Shown here piece after piece: positions 7,737 through 17,020 of a stretch of DNA of 64,000 bases; the stretch's first letter is position 1; every line of letters starts with the position of its first letter. The DNA is taken from positions 62,001 to 126,000 of the forward strand of contig NZ_BPFH01000003.1 of the NCBI RefSeq assembly GCF_019655435.1. The letters are read 5' to 3'. The notes under the pieces were generated by a model. That model did not search any database. It was not told the DNA's origin and saw nothing but the letters and a program-made list of their open reading frames with translations. The translations under genes and the position numbers were made by a program. The DNA is from Jannaschia pagri (lineage in GTDB: Bacteria; Pseudomonadota; Alphaproteobacteria; Rhodobacterales; Rhodobacteraceae).

Positions 7737-9029
7737 TTAGGCGGTCTTGCCGGCCTCCAGCACGTCTTCCAGGGTGCGCAGGCCCGTCTTGGGCGCCTGC
7801 ACCAGGACGGACATGTTGCCCGGCTTGTGCTCATTGCGCAGCATCTTCATGTGCGCGGCGGGCAGATCGGCCCAGGTGAAGCACTCGGACATGCAGGGGT
7901 CCAGACGACGCTCCACCATCAGCTTGTTGGCGGCGCTGGCCTGCTTGAGGTGCGCAAAGTGCGAGCCCTGCAGGCGCTTCTGGTGCATCCACATGTAGCG
8001 GACGTCGAAGGTCAGGTTGAACCCGGTGGTCCCGGCACAGATCACGACCATGCCGCCCTTTTTCACGACGAAGGTCGAGACAGGGAAGGTCGCTTCGCCA
8101 GGGTGCTCGAACACCATGTCGACGTTGTTGCCCTTGCCGGTGATGTCCCAGATGGCCTTGCCGAACTTGCGGGCCTCTTTGAACCAATCGGCATATTCCG
8201 GCGTGTTCACGGTGGGCAGCTGGCCCCAGCACTTGAAGTCGTTCCGGTTCAGCACGCCCTTGGCGCCCAGACCCATAACGAAGTCGCGCTTGCTCTCGTC
8301 CGAGATGACGCCGATGGCGTTGGCACCCGCGGTGTTGATCAGCTGGATCGCGTAGGAGCCGAGGCCACCCGAAGCACCCCAAACCAGAACGTTCTGGCCG
8401 GGCTTCAGGTCGTGGGGCTCATGCCCGAACAGCATCCGGTAGGCGGTGGCCAGCGTCAGCGTATAGCAAGCGGCCTCTTCCCAGGTGAGATGCTTGGGGC
8501 GCGGCATCAACTGCTGGGCCTGCACATTGGTGAACTGCGCGAAGGAGCCGTCGGGCGTCTCGTAACCCCAGATGCGCTGGCTGGGGGAATACATCGGGTC
8601 GCCGCCGTTGCATTCCTCGTCGTCGCCGTCGTCCTGGTTGCAGTGGATGACGACCTCGTCACCGACCTTCCAGCGCGTAACCTTTTCGCCAACGGCCCAA
8701 ACGATACCGGACGCGTCGGAGCCCGCGATGTGGAAGGGCTGACCATGGCCATCAAAGGGCGAGATCGGCTTGCCGAGCGAGGCCCAGACGCCGTTGTAGT
8801 TGACGCCAGCGGCCATCACGAGGACCAGGACCTCGTTGCTGTCCAGCGTGGGGACGTCGACGATTTCCTGCTGCATCGCCGTGTCCGGCTCACCGTGGCG
8901 TTCGCGACGGATCGTCCAAGCATACATCTGCTTTGGCACGTGACCCATGGGGGGCATTTCGCCCATCTCGTAAAGGTCTTTGGCGACGGCGTCATACGCC
9001 AACGGTTGCGTGTCGGTATCTAAGGCCAT
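7737..9029 (-). CDS. ccr: Crotonyl-CoA carboxylase/reductase
   Basis: The 430-aa medium-chain dehydrogenase/reductase superfamily enzyme should carry out NADPH-dependent reductive carboxylation of crotonyl-CoA to ethylmalonyl-CoA, the key step of the ethylmalonyl-CoA pathway. Length and the long N-terminal extension before the MDR fold match Ccr. The cofactor segment V-W-G-A-S-G-G-L-G-S-Y-A is visible in the middle, and the G-S-D-A-S-G-I-V-W motif earlier. The ATG at 9029 follows a strong AGGAGGAAGGC; the frame extends to 9617 but only as a shadow of the neighbouring gene. It has its own terminator. The partner gene ecm lies 1.7 kb away, divergent. Confidence 0.95.
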   Translation of the reverse strand: MALDTDTQPLAYDAVAKDLYEMGEMPPMGHVPKQMYAWTIRRERHGEPDTAMQQEIVDVPTLDSNEVLVLVMAAGVNYNGVWASLGKPISPFDGHGQPFHIAGSDASGIVWAVGEKVTRWKVGDEVVIHCNQDDGDDEECNGGDPMYSPSQRIWGYETPDGSFAQFTNVQAQQLMPRPKHLTWEEAACYTLTLATAYRMLFGHEPHDLKPGQNVLVWGASGGLGSYAIQLINTAGANAIGVISDESKRDFVMGLGAKGVLNRNDFKCWGQLPTVNTPEYADWFKEARKFGKAIWDITGKGNNVDMVFEHPGEATFPVSTFVVKKGGMVVICAGTTGFNLTFDVRYMWMHQKRLQGSHFAHLKQASAANKLMVERRLDPCMSECFTWADLPAAHMKMLRNEHKPGNMSVLVQAPKTGLRTLEDVLEAGKTA

Positions 9030-9160
9030 GCCTTCCTCCTGATGAGTCATGCCGCAGTGCGGAACTGCAATGCTGCGCTGCGACGGAGGTAGCAGCACCT
9101 GAGTAACTTTCCAACCCCCAAAACGTATATGTTGTAATTTTATGTCGCCGTGGATTTTTG

Positions 9161-10507
9161 CTATGGCAATGTCGTGGCGTAGAACGACAGAACCGGGCGC
9201 CAGTCTGGGTGGATCTCTATCTCGGGGCGATCCAGGCTGATAGCCCGACGAACGGCCAACATACGCAGGGCGATCAGGGCCGCCTCTTTGGCCGGGCGAC
9301 GGGCGCCATGGACAGGATGGCCGGCCTGGGCCAGAGCCACCCGCCGAGTATCCAGGTGAGCGGCCACGGCTGCAACGGTCTGCGCGCCAGACAGCAGGGC
9401 CTCGCTCACCAGCGCCAAGGGAAGGACCGGCAAAACGTCGGCAATCCGACCAATCAGGGCCTGCCCCAGCGCCTCGGTTGGGTCGTCGTGGTCGTGGGCC
9501 AAGAAGGCCTGCAGAGACAGCGGGCGCCCGTAGGACACCGCCGCATAGCCAAACCGGGTGAACCGACCGGTCACACGCAGTTGTAAATGCCGAAAGAGGT
9601 GCCGCGCCACCATCCACCAGCGTAGGCGAAAGGCCTTTGCGCCTTTCGTCGACGCCGCGATGAGGACTCGATCCTCTAGGACGCGCTCATAATTGACGGC
9701 CACCGGCACAAAGACCACGTCGCGAGCCGCGTCTGGATCATGATCCGCAATGAGGTAGCTGAGGATGCCCAGCTTCGGGTCCTGCAACGCGCCCGTGCGG
9801 CTGAGCCGTCCTTCGGGGAAAATGGCTTGGGTCACGCCACCCGCCGTTGCCAGTTGGATGTATCGGGCCAGAACCTTGCGATACAGGGGGTTGAGGTTCT
9901 TCCGGCGCACGAAATAGCCCCCCATCGCCCGGATCAGCGGGGCCAGGGGCCAGCGCCGCGCCCATTCACCCACCGCATAGGCCAAGGCCGTTTGACGGGC
10001 CGCCAGCCAGGTCACCAAAACGTAATCCATGTTGGACCGGTGGTTGAGAACGAAGACGACCGTGGCATCGGTGTCGATCCCGTCCAGGGCCGCCACCTCC
10101 CCACTAACACGCACGCGATAGAGCGACCGGGAGAGCCATTGGGCCGCCCGCGTGGCCACGCTGAAATAGAGTGTCGCGGAGAAACCTGGCACGATCTCAT
10201 TGGCGTAGCGGCGCGCGGTCTCGAAGGCGACGGCCTCTGGGATGCCTTCGGCGGCGGCGAAGTCGATGACGGCTTGGGCCACCTGCGGGTCATAGGCGAG
10301 GCGGTTCACCGTCTCGGTCCTATGGGCCAGCTTGAACGGCTGAATGGGGCGCGCGAGCCGGGTGTTCAGGCGGGCAACCAACCGCTCCGCCCGTTTGCGA
10401 AAGAACCACCGCACCGACGGAAAGAGGAAGTGGGACGCAAAGGTCACGGCCGCGAATCCACACAGCAGGATCAGGGCCCAAACCGGGATCTCAACGGCGT
10501 GTGACAG
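9161..10507 (-). CDS. PlsB-like glycerol-3-phosphate / 1-acylglycerol-3-phosphate acyltransferase
   Basis: The ~448-aa membrane acyltransferase has an N-terminal transmembrane segment (V-W-A-L-I-L-L-C-G-F-A-A-V-T-F), the catalytic N-H-R-S-N-M-D (HX4D) motif near residue 170, and F-P-E-G-R-L-S-R-T-G further on, the acyltransferase block III. It should acylate a glycerophosphate in phospholipid synthesis. The start is uncertain. GGAGGGG lies 8 nt before a CTG at 10507 that would give L/M-S-H-A-V-E-I-P as the N-terminus. The nearest in-frame ATG is 10546 and has no ribosome-binding site; a conventional caller would use it (461 aa). It ends 131 bp upstream of ccr, same strand. Confidence 0.82.
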   Translation of the reverse strand: MSHAVEIPVWALILLCGFAAVTFASHFLFPSVRWFFRKRAERLVARLNTRLARPIQPFKLAHRTETVNRLAYDPQVAQAVIDFAAAEGIPEAVAFETARRYANEIVPGFSATLYFSVATRAAQWLSRSLYRVRVSGEVAALDGIDTDATVVFVLNHRSNMDYVLVTWLAARQTALAYAVGEWARRWPLAPLIRAMGGYFVRRKNLNPLYRKVLARYIQLATAGGVTQAIFPEGRLSRTGALQDPKLGILSYLIADHDPDAARDVVFVPVAVNYERVLEDRVLIAASTKGAKAFRLRWWMVARHLFRHLQLRVTGRFTRFGYAAVSYGRPLSLQAFLAHDHDDPTEALGQALIGRIADVLPVLPLALVSEALLSGAQTVAAVAAHLDTRRVALAQAGHPVHGARRPAKEAALIALRMLAVRRAISLDRPEIEIHPDWRPVLSFYATTLP

Positions 10508-10692
10508 GCCCTGCCCCTCCGAAAGTCGCGTACACCGGGCGTACATACCACGGTACACCCCCCGTGCAGACCTGTGTCTGCTTGGGCCGGTGAAAAGAGT
10601 GCCTCGGAAATGCCGCAACGCGGCGAATTGACAGTTGCCTGATCTTTCGGATAACTGACCCAAAGCGCAAGATTGTTACAAGAGGCTTCGCC

Positions 10693-12684
10693 ATGTCGCA
10701 GCAAGACACGACGTCAGAGTCCCGCCCCGCCAAGGATCGTCCCTGGCTGTTCCGCACCTATGCCGGTCACTCTACCGCGGCGAAATCCAACGCCCTGTAT
10801 CGGGCGAACCTGGCCAAGGGTCAGACCGGTCTGTCGGTCGCCTTCGACCTGCCCACGCAGACGGGCTATGACAGCGACCATATCCTGGCGCGGGGCGAGG
10901 TCGGTAAGGTCGGCGTGCCGGTGGCGCATCTGGGCGACATGCGGACGCTGTTCCAAGATATCCCGCTGGAGCAGATGAACACCTCGATGACGATCAACGC
11001 GACGGCGCCTTGGCTGCTGGCGCTTTATATCGCTGTGGCCGAGGAGCAGGGGGCCGATACCTCCAAGCTGCAGGGCACGGTGCAGAACGATCTAGTCAAG
11101 GAATACCTGTCCCGGGGGACCTATGTCCTGCCTCCGAAGCCGTCGATGAAGCTGATCGGGGATGTGGCCGAGTATTGCTACCAGGCGATCCCCAAGTGGA
11201 ACCCGATGAACGTCTGCTCCTACCACCTGCAAGAGGCCGGTGCGACGCCGGAGCAGGAGTTGGCCTTTGCGCTGGCCACCGCGACCTCGGTCCTGGATGA
11301 GTTGCGCGGGCGCGTCCCGGAGGAGGATTTCCCCCGGCTGGTCGGGCGGATCTCGTTCTTCGTGAATGCGGGCATCCGGTTCGTGACCGAGATGTGCAAA
11401 ATGCGCGCCTTTGTCGAGCTGTGGGATGAGATCTGCACCGAACGCTACGGCGTGGAGGATCCGAAGTTCCGCCGCTTCCGCTACGGGGTGCAGGTGAACT
11501 CCCTGGGGCTGACGGAGCAACAGCCGGAGAACAACGTCTATCGTATCCTGCTGGAAATGCTGGCAGTGACCCTGTCCAAAACGGCCCGGGCCCGCGCGGT
11601 CCAATTGCCCGCCTGGAACGAAGCCCTGGGCCTGCCCCGCCCCTGGGATCAGCAATGGTCCCTGCGGATGCAGCAGGTCCTGGCCTATGAGACGGACCTC
11701 TTGGAATACGGCGATCTGTTCGATGGCTCCCCAGTGGTCGCCAAGAAGGTCGAGGCCCTGAAGGAAGGTGCCCGCGCCGAATTGGCCGTGCTGGACGGCA
11801 TGGGTGGGGCGGTCTCGTCCATCGAGTATATGAAAAGCCGTCTGGTCGAATCGAATGCGGACCGTCTGGGCGGGATCGAGCGGGGCGATACGACGGTTGT
11901 CGGCGTCAACGCCTGGAAAGAAGGGGAGCCCTCGCCGCTGGTCGGTGAAGACGGTGGCATCATGGTCGTCGACCCAGCCGTTGAGGCCGACCAGATCGAG
12001 CGCCTGGACGCCTGGCGCGAGGCCCGCGACGATGAGGCCGTCAAAGCGGCGCTGGACGCCCTGGGACGGGCGGCGCGCGAGGGCACCAATATCATGGAGC
12101 CGTCGATTGCCGCCGCAAAGGCGGGCGTCACCACCGGCGAATGGGCCGGTGTCATGCGCGGCGTCCACGGAGAGTATCGCGGCCCCACCGGGGTGTCCGC
12201 CTCTCAATCGAACCGGACCGAGGGTCTGGAGGAATTGCGCGGTGCCGTAGACGCGGTCAGCGATAAGCTGGGACGTCGCCTGACGTTCTTGATGGGCAAG
12301 CCCGGATTGGACGGCCATTCCAACGGCGCCGAGCAAATCGCCGTGCGCGCCCGCGACTGTGGCATGGCCATCCGCTACGAAGGCATTCGCCTCACGCCCG
12401 AGGCCATCGTGGCCGCCGCTTTGGACGAAGGCGCCCATGTGGTCGGCCTGTCGATCCTATCGGGGTCGCACCTGCCTTTGGTCGAGGATCTGATGGAGCG
12501 GATGCGGACCGCAGGCCTATCGCACGTCCCTGTTATCGTCGGCGGAATTATTCCTGATGAAGATGCGGTGCGTTTGAAATCTTTTGGTGTATCCGAGGTT
12601 TATACGCCTAAAGACTTCGAATTGAATCGGATTATGGGCGACATTGTCGAATTGGCGGACCCTAAAGAAATCGCCGCTCAATAA
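10693..12684 (+). CDS. ecm: Ethylmalonyl-CoA mutase (MeaA-type, B12-dependent)
   Basis: The 663-aa adenosylcobalamin-dependent mutase converts (2R)-ethylmalonyl-CoA to (2S)-methylsuccinyl-CoA. The N-terminal TIM-barrel contains the substrate-binding T-G-L-S-V-A-F-D-L-P-T-Q and the segment around N-T-S-M-T-I-N. The C-terminal B12 domain begins near residue 535 with the base-off ligand motif D-G-H-S-N-G followed by V-G-L-S-I-L-S-G-S-H. Length and sequence match Ecm (MeaA) rather than the methylmalonyl-CoA mutase large subunit. It is divergent from the acyltransferase. The last ~140 bp have distinctly lower GC than the rest. Confidence 0.94.
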   Translation: MSQQDTTSESRPAKDRPWLFRTYAGHSTAAKSNALYRANLAKGQTGLSVAFDLPTQTGYDSDHILARGEVGKVGVPVAHLGDMRTLFQDIPLEQMNTSMTINATAPWLLALYIAVAEEQGADTSKLQGTVQNDLVKEYLSRGTYVLPPKPSMKLIGDVAEYCYQAIPKWNPMNVCSYHLQEAGATPEQELAFALATATSVLDELRGRVPEEDFPRLVGRISFFVNAGIRFVTEMCKMRAFVELWDEICTERYGVEDPKFRRFRYGVQVNSLGLTEQQPENNVYRILLEMLAVTLSKTARARAVQLPAWNEALGLPRPWDQQWSLRMQQVLAYETDLLEYGDLFDGSPVVAKKVEALKEGARAELAVLDGMGGAVSSIEYMKSRLVESNADRLGGIERGDTTVVGVNAWKEGEPSPLVGEDGGIMVVDPAVEADQIERLDAWREARDDEAVKAALDALGRAAREGTNIMEPSIAAAKAGVTTGEWAGVMRGVHGEYRGPTGVSASQSNRTEGLEELRGAVDAVSDKLGRRLTFLMGKPGLDGHSNGAEQIAVRARDCGMAIRYEGIRLTPEAIVAAALDEGAHVVGLSILSGSHLPLVEDLMERMRTAGLSHVPVIVGGIIPDEDAVRLKSFGVSEVYTPKDFELNRIMGDIVELADPKEIAAQ

Positions 12685-12753
12685 TCAGGTTCTTGCATTC
12701 AGAATTTTTGCGGCCTATTGCGATTCTTGGGAAGCAGCAATGGGGATTGCAAA

Positions 12754-13059
12754 ATGAATCTTGAAGACATGAGCCGCGAGGAGCTGACGAAGCTCCAAAA
12801 GGATGTGGCAGCCGCTTTGAAGTCGTTCGATGAACGTCGGATGAAAGAGGCGCAGGTTAAGCTGGAGTCGATGGCCGCGGAGATGGGGTTCTCGCTGGCT
12901 GACTTCGCCGGCGCGAAGAAAGCGAAATCGGCGGGGCTGCCGCCGAAGTTTGTGCACCCAGAAAACCCCGCCAAGACCTGGTCGGGACGTGGGCGTCAAC
13001 CGCAGTGGTTCAAAGACGCCATTGCCGCCGGAAAGACCGAGGCCGATTTGGCGATCTAG
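12754..13059 (+). CDS. H-NS family nucleoid protein (HvrA-like)
   Basis: The 101-aa protein has a coiled-coil-prone N-terminal half (E-E-L-T-K-L-Q-K-D-V...) and a C-terminal DNA-binding motif T-W-S-G-R-G-R-Q-P-Q-W-F, the signature of H-NS proteins of the alphaproteobacterial HvrA type. It should bind AT-rich DNA and silence or modulate genes. The ATG at 12754 is the start; the upstream in-frame codons overlap an AT-rich leader. A clear intrinsic terminator follows at 13084-13109. Confidence 0.9.
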   Translation: MNLEDMSREELTKLQKDVAAALKSFDERRMKEAQVKLESMAAEMGFSLADFAGAKKAKSAGLPPKFVHPENPAKTWSGRGRQPQWFKDAIAAGKTEADLAI

Positions 13060-13083
13060 CCTGACCTAGAGAGACACAAATCA

Positions 13084-13109
13084 AAGGGGCGCTGACCGCG
13101 CCCCTTTTT
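13084..13109 (+). terminator. Rho-independent terminator after the H-NS-like gene
   Basis: A 9-bp stem AAGGGGCGC / GCGCCCCTT with loop TGACC, followed directly by a T run, 25 bp after the stop codon. Confidence 0.9.
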
Positions 13110-13129
13110 GCCGTCTAGGAGAGACCGAC

Positions 13130-13834
13130 ATGACACCTCATATCCGTGCAGACCTTGGCCAAATCGCCGAAACGATCCTTATGCCCGGCGATCCCATGCG
13201 CGCGAAATGGGCGGCGGAAACGTTTCTAGAGACACCTGAATTGGTGAACGATATCAGAGGTATGCTGGGGTATACGGGGACATGGCGCGGTCATCGCGTA
13301 ACACTCCACGGCTCTGGCATGGGAATGCCGTCCCTGTCGATTTATGCAAACGAATTGATAACGGTTTATGGCGCAAAAACCCTCATCCGAATTGGATCGA
13401 CCGGCGCGATGCAACAGCACGTAAAGCTGCGGGATATCGTTTTGGCGCAAACGGCCTCCTCCATTTCCACACCCTCAGTTGGGGTCTTCAAGGAAATCAA
13501 TTTCGCACCCTGCGCGGATTTCGGCTTGCTGTCAGCGGCCCATGCCGCCGCCCAAACCAAAGCCAGCGCGGTTCATGTGGGCGGGATTTATTCCTCGGAC
13601 GTGTTCTACGATCAGCGCCCCGACCTCAATAAGATGATGACGGACCACGGGATCCTGGCGGTCGAGATGGAAGCGGCGGAATTGTATAACCTGGCCGCCC
13701 GCCATGGATGTCGGGCCCTGGCCGTTCTGACCGTCAGCGACCACCTGTTGACCGAAGAGGCACTGCCATCGGAAGACCGCCAGACCTCTTTCGGTGATAT
13801 GGTTGAGATCGCGCTGGAAGCCGCATTTACCTAA
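13130..13834 (+). CDS. deoD: Purine-nucleoside phosphorylase DeoD-type
   Basis: The 234-aa hexameric-class PNP carries [11 protein letters not shown] near the N-terminus, the H-G-S-G-M-G-M-P-S segment, I-R-I-G-S-T-G-A (phosphate site), V-E-M-E-A-A-E-L-Y (substrate site) and a catalytic S-D-H near residue 204. It phosphorolyses (deoxy)adenosine, inosine or guanosine in nucleoside salvage. The preceding terminator makes it a separate transcript from the H-NS gene. The 5' half is less GC-rich than its neighbours. It is a different fold subclass from the PNP at 700. Confidence 0.94.
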   Translation: MTPHIRADLGQIAETILMPGDPMRAKWAAETFLETPELVNDIRGMLGYTGTWRGHRVTLHGSGMGMPSLSIYANELITVYGAKTLIRIGSTGAMQQHVKLRDIVLAQTASSISTPSVGVFKEINFAPCADFGLLSAAHAAAQTKASAVHVGGIYSSDVFYDQRPDLNKMMTDHGILAVEMEAAELYNLAARHGCRALAVLTVSDHLLTEEALPSEDRQTSFGDMVEIALEAAFT

Positions 13835-13889
13835 GCCCTCCTGCGGCTTCCGGACGGCGGGGATGCCAGCGCCCCCCGCCGCCTGGTCG

Positions 13890-15233
13890 TCAGTCCTTGG
13901 TGCGGCGACGGAACCCATCGCGGGGACCTTTCGGGCCAAACCACTCTTCGTTGCGGGTAACGATCATCGTTGCGGCGAGGGCGAGGAAGGCCAGGGTCGC
14001 GCCGGCCAACAGGGCCAAGTCGGTCGCCGTCAGGATGAGGTAGAGCACGGCATAAAGCACCATCAGCAACCCGCCCAGAACCCAGGTCCGGCGGCCCAGC
14101 CGCAAACCGATGGCCCCAAACATCACCAAAAGCGCAATGGTGGCCGCCGCAGCCCCGCCATAGGCCAGCGCAAAACCGACCTGCTCCGCGTAGGCCACCA
14201 TTAACAGCACGAAGAGCGATTGGGCCAATCCGATCAGCACGTATTGCACGGGGTGGGTCGGCTGCCCCCGGCGTTCGGTCAGCAACACGCAGAGAAACGT
14301 CAGGGCAATGAACAGGATGCCATAGCGCGCGGCGCGCCAGGCCTTTTGGTAAAAGTCTCCGAGTTGTACGAAGTCGGTCCCGAACCCGAAGGCGCGGTTG
14401 GCATCCCCTCGTGTCACTTGGGGCATGGCGCGGGCCAAGTGGGGCACGGCCCAGGTGGCCGTAAAGCCTTCGGCGGTGACGGTGCGTGTCTCTGGTAAGA
14501 AGGCGCCGGTGAACCCCGGATCGGGCCAATCGCCGGACATGGTCACCCGGGTGGTCCGCCCATCTGGCGTGACCCGAAAGGACGAGGAGCCGTTCAGCGT
14601 CAGACGGGCGGAGACGGCCACGCGGCCCGACACGGCGCCCAGGTCGCCCTCGATCCCGCCGGACGTACCATCCCCGAAGGGACGCAGATCCAGGGGACCG
14701 TTTGGCCCCTTGATCTCGGCTCCTGGGCGCACGCCGCTGTTGCTGCTGAGCCCGAGGCGCAAAACGGTGGCGTCCCATTGCAGGGTCTCATCGGCCTCTA
14801 GGGCGGTCGCAGCGCGGGTGGTGTCGAAGGACGCAGCCAACTCCGTCTCGGCGGTATACACGGGAACCTCAAAAATGCCCCGGCTGCGGATCTGGGAGGC
14901 TGTCGCCACCGAAATATCGAGGTCTTCGGGGCGCAGGATGACCGGGTCCCGCCGAACGGCGTAGGGCGTCTCGATGGTTTCGGTCGTGGTGTCGCCGGTC
15001 ACCCGATCCACCACTTCGCGGGTTTCCAGGCGATAGGCGATCCCCTCCACTGGGATCACCAGAACCGGGCCAGACACGGTTTGGGCCCCACCCCATTCGC
15101 GGCCAATGGTCCGTTGGGTAGACTCGGCATAGTCTGAGCGTTCCCGGACAATGCCGCCGACCATCCAAAGCGGGATGACCATCAACAGCGTGAGCACAAA
15201 GACAATGAAGAAACGAACACCGGCTGACCGCAT
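13890..15233 (-). CDS. creD: CreD-family inner membrane protein
   Basis: The 447-aa protein has an N-terminal transmembrane helix (V-R-F-F-I-V-F-V-L-T-L-L-M-V-I-P), a ~270-aa periplasmic beta-rich domain containing G-R-E-W-G-G-A-Q, and about five C-terminal transmembrane helices. This is the CreD architecture. In E. coli CreD is an envelope-integrity protein controlled by CreBC and linked to colicin and beta-lactam phenotypes; no CreBC genes are present here. The ATG at 15233 was chosen because the frame upstream (to 15332) is not hydrophobic and lacks a ribosome-binding site. Confidence 0.88.
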   Translation of the reverse strand: MRSAGVRFFIVFVLTLLMVIPLWMVGGIVRERSDYAESTQRTIGREWGGAQTVSGPVLVIPVEGIAYRLETREVVDRVTGDTTTETIETPYAVRRDPVILRPEDLDISVATASQIRSRGIFEVPVYTAETELAASFDTTRAATALEADETLQWDATVLRLGLSSNSGVRPGAEIKGPNGPLDLRPFGDGTSGGIEGDLGAVSGRVAVSARLTLNGSSSFRVTPDGRTTRVTMSGDWPDPGFTGAFLPETRTVTAEGFTATWAVPHLARAMPQVTRGDANRAFGFGTDFVQLGDFYQKAWRAARYGILFIALTFLCVLLTERRGQPTHPVQYVLIGLAQSLFVLLMVAYAEQVGFALAYGGAAAATIALLVMFGAIGLRLGRRTWVLGGLLMVLYAVLYLILTATDLALLAGATLAFLALAATMIVTRNEEWFGPKGPRDGFRRRTKD

Positions 15234-15364
15234 GGTGACCCCCCGTTTTGGTGTGACTGTCCTCTGGAATAGCGATCGGCCCTGCAGTCCATCGCTATCA
15301 GTCGTGCAGGGTTTGTGCAGCCCGTGGATCATGCCATGGTCAGGCGTCAGCAGAGAGGTATGAC

Positions 15365-15835
15365 ATGGTTACGTGGATCGTTCGGGGCATCACCCATGGG
15401 ATTGCTGTGGCCGTGGGGTTCGCGCTTGGGATCTACTTCTTGCCAATCCTGACGGCGCCCCCTGCCCCCTCGGCTGAGGAATTGGCGGCGATGTCCGAAG
15501 GCGCCACCTATCAGGCGGAGCTGACGCGAGACCTGGCGGGCAGCGATTTCCTGCATTGGGGCGAGGGGACCATCGCCCTTGGGCCGGAGCGGATCGTCCA
15601 TACCGGGCGCTTGGCGCCGGGGCCGGACTACAAACTGTACCTGACCACCGTCTTCGTGGAGGACGAAGCCGCCTTTGCCGCCGCCCGTCCCGATGCGCTC
15701 CATGTGGGCGATGTGCGCAGTTTCGACGGCTTTGTTCTCGACGTGCCCGAGGGAGTAGATCTGGAGGCCTACACCACTGTGGTTGTCTGGTGCGAAAGCT
15801 TTGGGGAGTTCATCACGGCGGGCACCTATCGCTAA
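15365..15835 (+). CDS. DM13 domain protein, membrane anchored
   Basis: The 156-aa protein has one N-terminal transmembrane helix (residues 8-30) and then a DM13 domain: G-S-D-F-L-H-W-G-E-G-T, the P-G-P-D-Y-K-L-Y-L-T core, and the late V-V-V-W-C-E-S-F-G-E-F-I-T-A motif with the conserved Cys. DM13 domains are proposed extracytoplasmic electron-transfer or redox modules; the real role is unknown. Start ATG at 15365 follows AGAGAGGT. It ends convergent to the ornithine decarboxylase gene, 18 bp away. Confidence 0.88.
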   Translation: MVTWIVRGITHGIAVAVGFALGIYFLPILTAPPAPSAEELAAMSEGATYQAELTRDLAGSDFLHWGEGTIALGPERIVHTGRLAPGPDYKLYLTTVFVEDEAAFAAARPDALHVGDVRSFDGFVLDVPEGVDLEAYTTVVVWCESFGEFITAGTYR

Positions 15836-15853
15836 GGTCCCCGCCGGGATGGA

Positions 15854-17020
15854 TCACAGCACGATGGTCGCCAGCGGCGGGAAGCCGTTGAACCCCACCG
15901 AGGAGTAGCTGGACGTATAGGCCCCGCAGTTGCGGATGATCACTTTATCGCCCGCTTGCAGCGACAGCGGCAATTGAATGGGCCGCTTTTCATACAGCAC
16001 ATCGGCGCTGTCGCAGGACGGGCCAGCCAGAACGCAGGGACCCGTGGTGTCGCCATCGCGGGGGGTGACGAACTGGTAACGGATCGCCTCGTCGATGGTT
16101 TCGGCCAGGCCAGAGAATTTGCCGATGTCCAGATACACCCAGCGGTGCAGGTCGTCGTCCGACTTGCGCGCGGTCAGCAGGACCTCGGCAGCGATGGCGC
16201 CAGCTTCGGCCACCAGGCCGCGACCTGGTTCGGCCATGATCTGGGGCACGTCGCCGAACCGCTCGGTGATCAGGTCCATGACAGCAGCGGCATAGGTGGT
16301 CGGGTGGGCGATTTCCTCACCATAGAAGGCCGGGAAGCCCCCGCCGATGTTGAGCAGTTGCAGGTCGAAGCCAGCCTCCCGCGCCTCGTGCCAGATGGCA
16401 GCCACTTGATCCAAGGTGCCGGTCCACATACGCGCCTGACGGGTTTGGGAGCCGACGTGGAACGACAGGCCGAAGGGCACCAGGCCCAGGTCACGGGCCA
16501 GGCCCAGCAGCGCCAAAGCCTTGTCACGGGCGCAGCCGAACTTGCGGCTGAGCGGCCAATCGGCCTCGGGGTTATCCACGATCACGCGGATATAAACACG
16601 GGCACCCGGCGCGTTGGTCGCGATCTTGGCTAGTTCTTCCTCGGCATCGGCCGCGAAGAGGGTCACGCCCGCTTGGGCCGCAAAGCGAATGTCAGCGGCC
16701 TTTTTGATGGTATTCCCAAAGGACACATGAGCCGGGTCCGCGCCTTGGCTCAGCACCAGTTCGATTTCCCCGCGCGAAGCGGCATCGAAGCCAGAGCCGA
16801 GGCGCACCAAACGCTCGACAATGGCCACATGGGGGTTCGCCTTGACGGCATAGTGGATGTGCGCACGGCCCAAACCGGCGGCGAGAGCGCGGAATTGACG
16901 CTCCACCGCGTCGACGTCCAAGACCAGCGTAGGCTGATCGAAGTCATGGGCCGCGATGAAAGATTCCACGCGCGACGGCGCAACGATTTCGGGACGGCCG
17001 AAGCCGGTTACTGCGTTCAT
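15854..17020 (-). CDS. Ornithine decarboxylase, eukaryotic-like fold III (PLP)
   Basis: The 388-aa alanine-racemase-fold decarboxylase converts ornithine (possibly lysine too) to putrescine (cadaverine). Visible are the PLP lysine in H-Y-A-V-K-A-N (K60), a G-S-G-F-D-A-A-S loop, F-H-V-G-S-Q, a G-G-G-F-P phosphate-binding loop, and the C-terminal G-P-S-C-D-S-A-D, with the catalytic Cys-Asp contributed across the dimer. Length suits this short bacterial class. It is preceded by a long structured leader (17021-17280) that resembles attenuation control. Confidence 0.93.
   Translation of the reverse strand: MNAVTGFGRPEIVAPSRVESFIAAHDFDQPTLVLDVDAVERQFRALAAGLGRAHIHYAVKANPHVAIVERLVRLGSGFDAASRGEIELVLSQGADPAHVSFGNTIKKAADIRFAAQAGVTLFAADAEEELAKIATNAPGARVYIRVIVDNPEADWPLSRKFGCARDKALALLGLARDLGLVPFGLSFHVGSQTRQARMWTGTLDQVAAIWHEAREAGFDLQLLNIGGGFPAFYGEEIAHPTTYAAAVMDLITERFGDVPQIMAEPGRGLVAEAGAIAAEVLLTARKSDDDLHRWVYLDIGKFSGLAETIDEAIRYQFVTPRDGDTTGPCVLAGPSCDSADVLYEKRPIQLPLSLQAGDKVIIRNCGAYTSSYSSVGFNGFPPLATIVL

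Noticed and set aside
7701-9023. 440-aa plus-strand frame opposite ccr
   Set aside because: Shadow; ccr has strong ribosome-binding site, full family similarity and a terminator in the opposite direction.
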